A DNA stretch of 8,979 nucleotides from an uncultured Eubacteriales bacterium. GTDB lineage: Bacteria > Bacillota_A > Clostridia > Lachnospirales > Cellulosilyticaceae. The position numbers and the translations under genes were made by a program. Location: the NCBI GenBank assembly GCA_900556665.1, contig USPX01000069.1, positions 1 to 8,979 on the forward strand, read 5' to 3'. Shown piece after piece: positions 1 to 5,560 of the stretch (its first letter is position 1; each line of letters opens with the position of its first letter). The notes beneath the pieces were generated by a model. That model did not search any database and had not been told where the DNA came from. It worked only from the letters and a program-made list of their open reading frames with translations.

Positions 1-28
1 CTATCCTAACGGAAAGGAGGACTATACG

Positions 29-127
29 ATGAACGAATTTAAGAGTTTTCTAAGTAAAATTCCCGATGCTATATGGGTTGCCATTATCAACGGGATGTTT
101 TTAGTAATCGTAACGCTATTGAAATGA
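29..127 (+). CDS. Small single-membrane-span peptide, probable type I (Fst/par-like) toxin
   Basis: A 32-residue peptide starting MNEFKSFLSK and ending LVIVTLLK. It has a short polar N-terminus, one hydrophobic segment at about residues 13-31, and a single C-terminal lysine. The ATG at 29 has a near-perfect Shine-Dalgarno (AAAGGAGG, 13-20) eight bases upstream, so translation is well supported despite the size. An intrinsic terminator follows 13 bases after the stop. The 5' part of the gene (36-63) is repeated beyond that terminator (172-199) with one mismatch. This is the layout of type I toxin loci such as par of pAD1, where the membrane toxin mRNA is held silent by a convergent RNA made from the repeated segment. 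The residues do not clearly match Fst, TxpA or BsrG, so the toxin call rests on architecture. The alternative is another small membrane peptide of unknown role. Confidence 0.65.
   Translation: MNEFKSFLSKIPDAIWVAIINGMFLVIVTLLK
36..63 (+). repeat. Direct repeat copy 1, inside the toxin gene
   Basis: These 28 bases recur at 172-199 with a single mismatch (G43 against A179). The copy spans codons 3 to 12 of the small peptide. In Fst-type loci such repeats are where the antisense RNA pairs with the toxin mRNA. Confidence 0.85.
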
Positions 128-140
128 TAATAGCAAAAAA

Positions 141-171
141 GGGAGAGTGGTCCAGACTCTCCCTTTTTTTT
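141..171. terminator. Bidirectional intrinsic terminator shared by toxin mRNA and antisense RNA
   Basis: Perfect 8-bp stem GGGAGAGT (141-148) and ACTCTCCC (156-163) with a 7-base loop. It is followed by eight T on the plus strand (164-171) and preceded by six A (135-140), which give a U tract to a leftward transcript. It can end both the toxin mRNA and a convergent RNA. Confidence 0.85.
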
Positions 172-199
172 AATTTAAAAGTTTTCTAAGTAAAATTCC
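172..199 (+). repeat. Direct repeat copy 2, in the antisense RNA
   Basis: Matches 36-63 at 27 of 28 positions and lies just beyond the terminator. There is no start codon or ribosome site, so it is not a second gene. Transcribed leftward, it supplies complementarity to the toxin mRNA. Confidence 0.85.
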
Positions 200-229
200 T
201 GGTACGTCATAAGTCGTACCGATAATGTT

Positions 230-258
230 AGTATAACATGTTTCACAGTACTTTACAC
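230..258 (-). promoter_or_regulatory. Candidate promoter of the antisense RNA
   Basis: On the minus strand there is an extended -10, TGTTATACT (core TATACT at 235-230), with a weak -35 (TGTAAA or GTGTAA) 16-17 bases upstream. The TG extension compensates for the poor -35. The start would fall near position 223. Confidence 0.5.
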
Positions 259-352
259 CATATGTGTGTAAAATTTTTAATTAAGGTTTTAACTAACTTT
301 ATGAATAACATGAGCCTCTTATAGGCGCTGGTGAAGCTATTGTAGGAAAGCA

Positions 353-392
353 ACATTGAAAAGACACAACATAATTTGTGTCTTTTCAATGT
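353..392 (-). terminator. Long perfect hairpin downstream of the SEFIR gene
   Basis: Arms 353-368 and 377-392 pair perfectly over 16 bp, and a further A-T pair can form inside. It lies 59 bases beyond the stop of the minus-strand SEFIR gene and could end that transcript. There is no U tract on either side, so it may instead be a 3' stability element or an old insertion remnant. The rest of 240-450 shows no gene or other clear signal. Confidence 0.5.
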
Positions 393-450
393 ATGTTGAG
401 CTAGAACATATGTAATCACTATATGTAGAATCTTTTTAGCCTATAGATAT

Positions 451-1575
451 TTAATCGGTTAATGGTTGGTGTAAAATTGCACACTCTAAATCATTTGGCC
501 CTATATCACTAATATCCTTGAAGTTTATCTTGGTCATTTTAATCGCTAACTCTTCTATTACATGAAGGTTATCAACTGTGCACTCTAAAGAAGGGTTTTC
601 AAGGTAACAAGGAGCAATATAATAACTACTAAATTTAGAATACAGGTGCTTAAACATAACCAAATTATTATTATAAGGATTTAATTTCATATGATGAAAA
701 CGAGATGTAACCATGTAAAGAGTTTCTGTCTTGTCTAGATTTAACTCGTCCGCCTTTTTGGTACAATAATCTATACTAGTTGTTACGAATACATAATAAC
801 CAGTAGCATCCGTTATAATCGATAAGCTTAAGTCATCAAAGGGTTTACCATCTAAATGTTTTTTCCAATCAGCAAATATATTTATTGCAGCATCAGCATT
901 TTTATAGACAAAAAGTAGAATAGGGGGAGCCGATGGAATATTTAGAACAGGATTTTGTGGAAATAGATAACCTGTTCCACACCATTTGGCTTTGTTCCAT
1001 TCGTCTATATCAATAAAAGATGTTGCAAATAATGTTTTTCGAGATTTTGCATCAAGCGCAGGTTGAGTTATAAAGGTGTCTGAATGTTTAGAACCAAGAG
1101 CAGGTTTAACAGTATTTGGAATGCCTTTTAGGCGATTGCATAATTTTTTTAATTCTTTAGGATTTTCAACATGATAAAATGTTGATCCTTGTAGTGGTAA
1201 TAGAATATCATTTTCACTACTACCATCAAACAAGATAGGGATAAACTTAGAATTATTACAGCAACCTTGATACAAGGATTGATAAATCATTGAAACTTCC
1301 CAGTTAACACCTTTTCCTTGTTGAGTAGAATATGAATTAACTTTTTCTAAATAAGCTGATGTACAGACAATTAATACAAAATCGGATAATCTGATTTGTT
1401 CTTCCATCCACCTAGGCCAACCTTGAGGTGGATTTTCTTCATATTGATCTATGTTGGCATCAATATATTCTTCTGTCCTTAGCATATTAGAGAAATCTAA
1501 TATCTTGTCAGCAAATGATTCTGTAGTATGTGCGTATGAAATAAAAACTTTAGGTGGTTTTTGTTTAGTATCCAT
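451..1575 (-). CDS. SEFIR-domain protein, probable anti-phage effector
   Basis: 374 aa. Residues 8 to about 150 form a SEFIR (TIR-related) domain. Visible motifs are strand A VFISYAH (10-16), the SEFIR block around IDQYEENPPQGWPRWM (42-57), SDFVLIVCT (64-72), and GVNWEVSMIY (89-98) with a candidate catalytic-type glutamate at 93. Bacterial SEFIR proteins are known as single-gene abortive-infection defences that deplete NAD, so an intracellular defence role is inferred. Residues about 180-374 match no family I recognise; they are rich in aromatic residues, contain WCGTGYLFP (about 198-206), and may sense the trigger. The ATG is preceded by AAAGGAGA (minus strand, 1588-1581) with 5-base spacing. 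It is divergent from the recombinase and has no partner gene in its orientation, so it is probably a stand-alone unit. Adaptor or signalling roles without NADase activity are not excluded. Confidence 0.85.
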   Translation of the reverse strand: MDTKQKPPKVFISYAHTTESFADKILDFSNMLRTEEYIDANIDQYEENPPQGWPRWMEEQIRLSDFVLIVCTSAYLEKVNSYSTQQGKGVNWEVSMIYQSLYQGCCNNSKFIPILFDGSSENDILLPLQGSTFYHVENPKELKKLCNRLKGIPNTVKPALGSKHSDTFITQPALDAKSRKTLFATSFIDIDEWNKAKWCGTGYLFPQNPVLNIPSAPPILLFVYKNADAAINIFADWKKHLDGKPFDDLSLSIITDATGYYVFVTTSIDYCTKKADELNLDKTETLYMVTSRFHHMKLNPYNNNLVMFKHLYSKFSSYYIAPCYLENPSLECTVDNLHVIEELAIKMTKINFKDISDIGPNDLECAILHQPLTD

Positions 1576-1594
1576 TTTAATCTCCTTTAACTGT

Positions 1595-1600
1595 ATTATA
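1595..1600 (-). promoter_or_regulatory. Candidate -10 element for the SEFIR gene
   Basis: A perfect TATAAT on the minus strand, 20 bases upstream of the SEFIR ATG and just ahead of its ribosome site. No good -35 is visible at 16-18 bases, so the promoter is weak, activator-dependent, or a chance match in AT-rich DNA. Confidence 0.35.
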
Positions 1601-1726
1601 AATAAATGATATTAAAAATAGTTCGAAATTTAAACAATTAATTTTATATTCCTTAAAGGTATAGATCAAACGAACAAAAATAAGATAGCTAAAAATCTGA
1701 TATATAAGCTAATATAAACTCAAAAA

Positions 1727-1763
1727 AACGTTCGGGATTTAATGTTTACTCTAAACAAACGTT
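1727..1763. promoter_or_regulatory. Dyad flanked by AAACGTT repeats: candidate operator or recombination site
   Basis: An inverted repeat TGTTTA (1743-1748), spacer CTC, TAAACA (1752-1757), flanked by two AAACGTT copies (1727-1733 and 1757-1763) exactly 30 bp apart. It lies just upstream of the recombinase promoter, where resolvases usually have their res or autoregulatory sites. Further GTTCG/CGAAC elements at 1621-1625, 1671-1675 and 1730-1734 could be additional half-sites. The rest of 1601-1726 is AT-rich with no gene. Confidence 0.4.
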
Positions 1764-1793
1764 TTGTTAAAATATATTTAGAAATAGTATAAA
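1764..1793 (+). promoter_or_regulatory. Promoter of the recombinase
   Basis: TTGTTA (1764-1769), an 18-base spacer, and TATAAA (1788-1793). A modest GAGG ribosome site (1796-1799) follows, then the ATG at 1812. The -35 abuts the 1727-1763 dyad, which suits autorepression. Confidence 0.5.
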
Positions 1794-1811
1794 TTGAGGT
1801 AGTAGAAAAAT

Positions 1812-2385
1812 ATGAATACATATTTTTATAAGAGTTTCATCTAAAGAACAAAGTACGATTAGACAAGAGATAAAGGCACAAGAACATAATATTCCTATAG
1901 CAAATGTTTATATTGAGCGAGCAAGTGGAAAGAATGTTACAGATAGACCTATTTTAAATGAGTTACTAGAGCGTTGTAATAAAGGGGATAAGGTTATTGT
2001 AGATAGTATTAGTAGATTTGCTAGAAATACTAAGGATTTATTAGAGCTAGTGGAAAAATTAAATACTAAAGGTGTGCAGTTTGTATCTCTGAAAGAAAAT
2101 ATTGATACAACGACACCTACAGGAATATTCATGTTAACTATATTTGGTGCAGTAGCTCAGTTAGAACGAGAATATATTAAAGAACGTCAAGCGGAGGGCA
2201 TTGCAGTAGCTAAATCAGAGGGAAAATATAAAGGGCGAAAAGCTATTGAATATCCAAAACAGTGGAAGAAGTATTATGAGATGTATAAATCAGGAACAAT
2301 TAAGGCTGTTGATGTTATGAAATTATTAGGACTGAAGAAAACAACCTTTTATAAATTAGTAAAGCAATATGAAGATAGATTATAA
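1812..2385 (+). pseudogene. Serine recombinase (resolvase/invertase family), frameshifted in codon 5
   Basis: Removing one T from the five-T run at 1823-1827 gives a complete 190-aa resolvase beginning MNTYFIRVSSKEQ. The catalytic serine is in the RVS motif (S9). The catalytic-domain motif SISRFARN is at 65-72, followed by TPTGIFMLTIFGAVAQLERE (101-120), an E-helix, and a C-terminal helix-turn-helix (about 161-187). As written, the ATG at 1812 meets a stop after ten codons. The intact frame has no ATG before GTG 2050, which would lack the catalytic serine. The rest of the gene is undamaged, so the lesion is recent, a sequencing error, or a slippage site. A non-ATG start such as ATT 1822 is a poor alternative. 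If active, it would resolve plasmid multimers or invert a segment. No terminator follows. Confidence 0.8.
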
Positions 2386-2445
2386 ATAGTGAAGAAACAA
2401 AGGAAAAATTTAGAATAAGTTAAATCAGATAGGGAATACTTTTAG

Positions 2446-2498
2446 TATAACAGGTTAACTGGTTAACCCATTGAAAATGCTAAGTTTTAAAGTTAACT
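2446..2498 (+). promoter_or_regulatory. Promoter/operator region with GTTAAC palindromes before the coiled-coil gene
   Basis: A -10-like TATAAC (2446-2451) is followed by GGTTAA, CTGG, TTAACC (2453-2468), a perfect 6-bp dyad that also reads as two GGTTAAC units nine bases apart. The palindrome AGTTAACT follows at 2491-2498. The sites lie between the promoter and the start codon, as expected for self-repression by a DNA-binding product. No good -35 is visible. Confidence 0.4.
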
Positions 2499-2520
2499 AA
2501 ATACAAGAGGAGTGATATGG

Positions 2521-3429
2521 ATGTCACAAGAAACGTGGGGATTAAAGTTAGATTCAGAGCTGAAGGAAAAGTTACAGAGTATAATAAAAGAGGACTTTGA
2601 AAGTAGTAAGGATTTTATGGAGAGTCTAATAGGACTATATGAATTAAATAAAATAAAAAAAGGAGAAAATATTCTTGTAGCAGAAGTAGAGGAATTAGAA
2701 CAACTTACAAATCGTATTAATATGATCTTTATAAATGCTAATGCTAGAATTAATACGATGTTACAAGATAAGGATATAAAAGCAGGCGAAGAACAAAAAT
2801 ATAAGGATAGAATGATTGAACGTTTACAAGATGATATTGTGAAATTAGAAGAAGAAAAAGAGAAAATAAGTAATATAAATGATCAGTTAACTAATTCTAA
2901 TCAAGAGCATTTAAAACAGATTAACCAGTTAACTAAAACAAATGAAACATTAGAAGAATTAGTGAGTGAGTATAAGGAGAAAAATGATACACTTACTGGA
3001 ACACTTACAGAATATAAGGCTGAACATGAGAATAATAAAATGCTTCAAGATAAAGTAAGGAATTTAGAGGCAAAAGTAAATGAATTGAATACAGTATCAG
3101 AGAAACAAGCACAGACCATTATTGAAGCTGATGTAATTAAGCAAGAACAAGAATTGAAGCATAGTCAAGTCATAGATGATTTAAAGATAAAACATGTAGA
3201 TGAAATAGAAACACTTAAAGTGAAAGCTGATATTGAACTGAATAAAAAAATCTTGGAGATGCAGCAACAATATCAGATAAAAATACAAGAATTACAAGAG
3301 AAACATAATCAAGATATTGAGCAATATCAAAATAAATACAAAGAGCTATTAGAAAAGATAGAAACTAAAAAGGTAGAAACTAAAAAGAAGGTAGCAAATA
3401 GTAAGCCAAAAGAAATTAAAGAGAAATAG
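2521..3429 (+). CDS. Coiled-coil protein with a ribbon-helix-helix-like N-terminus, plasmid-associated
   Basis: 302 aa from ATG 2521 (MSQETWGLKL). AAGAGGAG at 2505-2512 gives 8-base spacing. A GTG at 2512 would add three residues but overlaps the ribosome site. Residues about 5-45 show a strand followed by two helices (WGLKLDSELKEKL, then SSKDFMESLIGLYELNKIK), resembling a ribbon-helix-helix DNA-binding fold. Residues about 85-285 are almost continuous coiled coil rich in E, K, Q, N and L. The tail after about 280 is lysine-rich and may touch DNA. The overall plan recalls plasmid proteins such as KfrA, which bind DNA at the N-terminus and have an alpha-helical tail, but I see no sequence homology to KfrA. 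A regulatory or segregation-accessory role is inferred. It is monocistronic, with its own operator region and a terminator. Confidence 0.8.
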   Translation: MSQETWGLKLDSELKEKLQSIIKEDFESSKDFMESLIGLYELNKIKKGENILVAEVEELEQLTNRINMIFINANARINTMLQDKDIKAGEEQKYKDRMIERLQDDIVKLEEEKEKISNINDQLTNSNQEHLKQINQLTKTNETLEELVSEYKEKNDTLTGTLTEYKAEHENNKMLQDKVRNLEAKVNELNTVSEKQAQTIIEADVIKQEQELKHSQVIDDLKIKHVDEIETLKVKADIELNKKILEMQQQYQIKIQELQEKHNQDIEQYQNKYKELLEKIETKKVETKKKVANSKPKEIKEK

Positions 3430-3452
3430 AGTTTAACTTTAACTAAAGTGAA

Positions 3453-3478
3453 AATCACTTGCATATCTGCAAGTGATT
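3453..3478 (+). terminator. Terminator after the coiled-coil gene
   Basis: Perfect 11-bp stem (3453-3463 with 3468-3478) and the tetraloop TATC, 24 bases beyond the stop. The tail (ATTTATAAT) is only moderately T-rich. Confidence 0.7.
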
Positions 3479-3743
3479 ATTTATAATAATATTCATAAAT
3501 AAATACAGCAAAAAAGCCTTTAACATTAACTCCACCGACCAAAGCGATTTAATGAAAAAGACTTTTTAAGAAACGCCACACAGTTTTGTGTTTTCTCAGG
3601 ACGCCAAACTGATGTGACTAAATAGATATTAATTAATAACATCTGTATTTTTATTAATATGCATACATTATATATTATATGCTACTAATAAATCAATACC
3701 TATTACATAAAAAGATGTGGAATTAATTTCAATATGTATAGTT
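3479..3743. other. Gene-free AT-rich intergenic segment
   Basis: No open frame with a ribosome site on either strand. It contains two ACGCCA repeats (in 3584-3608), a short CACA/TGTG hairpin, an A5/T5 dyad near 3555-3567, and very AT-rich stretches at 3620-3700. GATATTAATTAAT (3625-3637) and TTATTAATAT (3651-3660) resemble the cores found upstream of parA. Because it ends in an intrinsic terminator (3744-3779), a short transcript may originate here, but no clear promoter is visible. Confidence 0.4.
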
Positions 3744-3779
3744 AAGGCGTTTTCTAATCAATTAGAAGACGCCTTTTTT
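3744..3779 (+). terminator. Strong intrinsic terminator in the intergenic region
   Basis: A 15-bp stem (3744-3758 with 3761-3775) with one G-U wobble and a minimal loop, ending in a T tract at 3774-3779. No gene lies between the previous terminator and this one, so it implies an untranslated rightward transcript or acts as an insulator. Confidence 0.75.
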
Positions 3780-3820
3780 AATTGAATAATGTTTTAAGAG
3801 AGCTTTCAACTATAAAAAAG

Positions 3821-4332
3821 CCTCGTGTTGAGTGGAGCATCACGTTAAAACAACCATTGCGATTAACTATCGCAGGAACCGCCGTTATAGGGTGTAGGGG
3901 GCCATTGGCCCAAAAATCCAGATATCGGAAAGTTACATGAAGGAATTACAATGCAGCACGATTCATGTAAAAGTAGACCTGTCCTGTTCGCCAATATGTT
4001 TAGTAAGTTCATATGAAGCGTAGGGGGGACGTCAAGTATTTTGTTAATACAGGAGGTAATAGCAGACCTGGACTCCTTTGAGACGTTACAGAAGTTATTC
4101 TGTGGGATTTAATGATGAAACGGATACCTCGGTATGATCCATACCGTTTATTATGAGTTAAATCTTCCTTGCGAAATCAATAATAATATAGTTATTGAGA
4201 GTAGCAGGGGGGAGAGTGAGCCGTTTCCTAGTAATCACCACCCGTTTATCATGAGTCTTTATATTAGTCAAGCTTTTGCAAGAGATTTTCGGAGAAAATT
4301 GAATTGCAAATAGGCTCACGAGGGGGCAATTC
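3821..4332 (+). ncRNA. Candidate large multi-branched structured RNA
   Basis: About 510 nt without a credible gene but dense in exact helices. The closing pair is CCTCG (3821-3825) with CGAGG (4319-4323). Directly stacked on it is TGAGCC (4217-4222) with GGCTCA (4313-4318). GAATTGC (4301-4307) pairs with GCAATTC (4326-4332) across both, a pseudoknot. Inside are 3858-3863/3869-3874, 3899-3903/3907-3911, 3933-3941/3962-3970, 3994-3998/4010-4014, 4036-4040/4046-4050, 4088-4093/4098-4103, 4106-4112/4158-4164 enclosing 4130-4136/4140-4146, 4177-4183/4192-4198, and 4285-4290/4294-4299. Runs of five to six G recur in AT-rich surroundings. Size and style recall ornate RNAs such as ROOL and GOLLD, some of which are plasmid- or phage-borne, but I cannot match either. 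Strand is inferred from the G-rich side; promoter and 3' end are not evident. Confidence 0.6.
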
Positions 4333-4364
4333 CTGAAAGGGATACTTAGGATTTATATTATGTA

Positions 4365-4393
4365 TTGACTTTGTTTGTATAAATATTTATATT
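4365..4393 (+). promoter_or_regulatory. Promoter of the partition operon
   Basis: TTGACT (4365-4370), a 17-base spacer, and TATATT (4388-4393). This is a good sigma-A-type match 64 bases upstream of the parA start. The -10 overlaps the first AT-rich palindromic site, consistent with autorepression by the partition proteins. Confidence 0.7.
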
Positions 4394-4440
4394 AATATTA
4401 AATGATGGTATCAGATATTAATATCACATACTAGTATTAA
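4386..4440. repeat. Palindromic AT-rich sites upstream of parA: candidate operator/centromere
   Basis: Contains ATTAATATTAA (4391-4401), the perfect 12-bp palindrome GATATTAATATC (4414-4425), and a further GTATTAA (4434-4440). In ParA systems with ribbon-helix-helix partners, short repeats upstream of the operon act as both operator and centromere. The core recurs at 7409-7420. Confidence 0.55.
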
Positions 4441-4457
4441 CATAGGAGAGATGGTAG

Positions 4458-5210
4458 ATGAAAATCATTACAATAGGAAATATTAAGGGTGGAGTAGGCA
4501 AGACAACAACTGTATTGAATGTGGCCTCAGAATTAGCTAGACAAGGCTATAAGACACTTATTATCGATGGGGACTCTCAATCAGATACAACCAATATATT
4601 AGATATAGGGGAATTTGATACAGGATTATACGAAGTCTATAAGGATAAGCATACTGGCTTTGATGATGCGATTTATGAGGTAAAGGAAAACCTATATATT
4701 GTACCTAACAATATCCGTTCTAATAAGCTGGAGATGGAACTCGCAACTCGAATGAATCGAGAAAGTATTTTAAAAGCTAAGTTAGAAACAATGCCGGATT
4801 TATTTGATTTCTGTATTGTGGATACATCACCATTTTTAGGCTTAACAACACAAAATTGTTTAGCCATTGCAGATTACTACATTTGTGTCCTTGATAACAG
4901 TAGTAGTGCATTAAGTGGTTTCTCATTAATGCGTGAAGTTGTGCAAGAGCTTAAAGATGTAGGCATTAATAAAGACCTTAAATTATTAGGGGTACTTCGT
5001 AATCGATTTGATAAAAGAACAAACTATAGTAAATCATTTAATAGTGTTTTAGAAGAAGCAATTCCAGAACATTTATTTAAGGTAATTATTCCGGATGCAG
5101 TTAAATATAAAGAAGCTGCAGCTATGCATCAAGCTATTCAAGGTTATTCAATGCCACATGCAAAAGTATATACTGATCTTGTTGATGAAATAAAAGAAAG
5201 GATTGAATAA
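4458..5210 (+). CDS. parA: ParA-type partition ATPase (type Ib)
   Basis: 250 aa. A deviant Walker A, KGGVGKTT (10-17), has the signature lysine. The A' motif is IIDGDSQSD (35-43), and Walker B is FDFCIVDTSP (116-125). The protein begins directly with the ATPase domain and lacks the N-terminal helix-turn-helix of type Ia proteins. Its length fits type Ib plasmid ParA or Soj-like proteins. It would form ATP-dependent complexes on the nucleoid and move plasmid copies apart with its DNA-binding partner, encoded two bases downstream. AGGAGAG (4444-4450) gives 7-base spacing to ATG 4458; an upstream ATG at 4451 is out of frame. Expression is probably autoregulated through the palindromic sites in the leader. 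I see no sign of damage. Confidence 0.95.
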   Translation: MKIITIGNIKGGVGKTTTVLNVASELARQGYKTLIIDGDSQSDTTNILDIGEFDTGLYEVYKDKHTGFDDAIYEVKENLYIVPNNIRSNKLEMELATRMNRESILKAKLETMPDLFDFCIVDTSPFLGLTTQNCLAIADYYICVLDNSSSALSGFSLMREVVQELKDVGINKDLKLLGVLRNRFDKRTNYSKSFNSVLEEAIPEHLFKVIIPDAVKYKEAAAMHQAIQGYSMPHAKVYTDLVDEIKERIE

Positions 5211-5212
5211 AG

Positions 5213-5500
5213 ATGACAGATATGAAAAAAGCAAATAAATTTAAAGAATCTTTAATTGCTAATATAAAAGAGGTGAAACAAGAAGAAGAAAAGGAATTAG
5301 AAATCCAAAAAGATAGTAATAATGATAATTCATTAGATCGTTTTAAAAATGTAACAAAGAAATTAGAAAAGAAGAGTTTTCCAATTTATATGGAGAAGGA
5401 AAAGGTTAGTAGATTAGATAGGATATGTAAAAAGGTGGGTCGTTCTCGTAATGATTTATTAAATATTATTATAGATGAATTTCTTGAAAAATATAGTTAA
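5213..5500 (+). CDS. Ribbon-helix-helix centromere-binding protein, ParA partner (ParB/ParG-like)
   Basis: 95 aa. The N-terminal half (about 1-50) is charged and probably flexible, with many E, K, N and D; in ParG-type proteins this tail contacts ParA. Residues about 53-95 form a ribbon-helix-helix domain: strand KSFPIYM, helix EKVSRLDRICKKVG, turn RSRN, helix DLLNIIIDEFLEKY. It starts two bases after the parA stop, and its AAGGA ribosome site lies inside the parA 3' end, so the two are translated as one operon. The expected role is binding the AT-rich repeats upstream of parA as a dimer, repressing the operon and loading ParA. A second ATG at 5222 is possible but less well placed. A strong terminator follows. 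Confidence 0.85.
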   Translation: MTDMKKANKFKESLIANIKEVKQEEEKELEIQKDSNNDNSLDRFKNVTKKLEKKSFPIYMEKEKVSRLDRICKKVGRSRNDLLNIIIDEFLEKYS

Positions 5501-5503
5501 GAT

Positions 5504-5543
5504 AAGTAGCACATGCATATAAATTTGCGTGTGCTACTTTTTT
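5504..5543. terminator. Terminator between the par operon and the convergent gene pair
   Basis: A 13-bp stem (5504-5516 with 5527-5539) with one G-U wobble and a 10-base loop, running into T at 5538-5543. It sits four bases after the partner gene's stop and 17 bases from the stop of the convergent minus-strand gene. The tail is strongest rightward. Confidence 0.85.
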
Positions 5544-5560
5544 ATAAAAAGTAGGTAAAT

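Larger units (their letters stand above)
141..223 (-). ncRNA. Predicted antisense antitoxin RNA
   Basis: Inferred RNA of about 80 nt, transcribed leftward from a promoter at 230-258 and ending at the shared terminator. Its 5' part would form a hairpin (GGTACG 201-206 with CGTACC 215-220). It then runs through the complement of repeat copy 2 (172-199), giving 27 of 28 bases complementary to the toxin mRNA at 36-63. The shared terminator stem would also pair between the two RNAs. Size and order match RNA II of the pAD1 par locus. No expression evidence is available here. Confidence 0.6.

Noticed and set aside
353..392. CRISPR-like or insertion-sequence terminal repeat
   Set aside because: A single hairpin with no repeated unit, no transposase and no target-site duplication nearby.
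1908..2132. Minus-strand open frame of 74 codons
   Set aside because: It lies antisense within the serine recombinase, has no ribosome site, and its hydrophobic run is the complement of conserved recombinase codons.
2050..2385. Recombinase starting at GTG 2050 as a short protein
   Set aside because: It would lack the catalytic serine and most of the catalytic domain; the upstream in-frame sequence is clearly resolvase, so a frameshifted full-length gene explains it better.
3891..4326. Intramolecular G-quadruplex from the recurring G runs
   Set aside because: The four long G runs are about 110-180 bases apart, far beyond normal quadruplex loop lengths; several are better explained as parts of RNA helices.
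3821..4332. Group I or group II intron
   Set aside because: No domain V-like hairpin, no GTGCG-type 5' end, no intron-encoded protein, and no interrupted gene on either side.
4673..4867. Minus-strand open frame of 64 codons
   Set aside because: Antisense within parA, with no ribosome site and no recognisable features.
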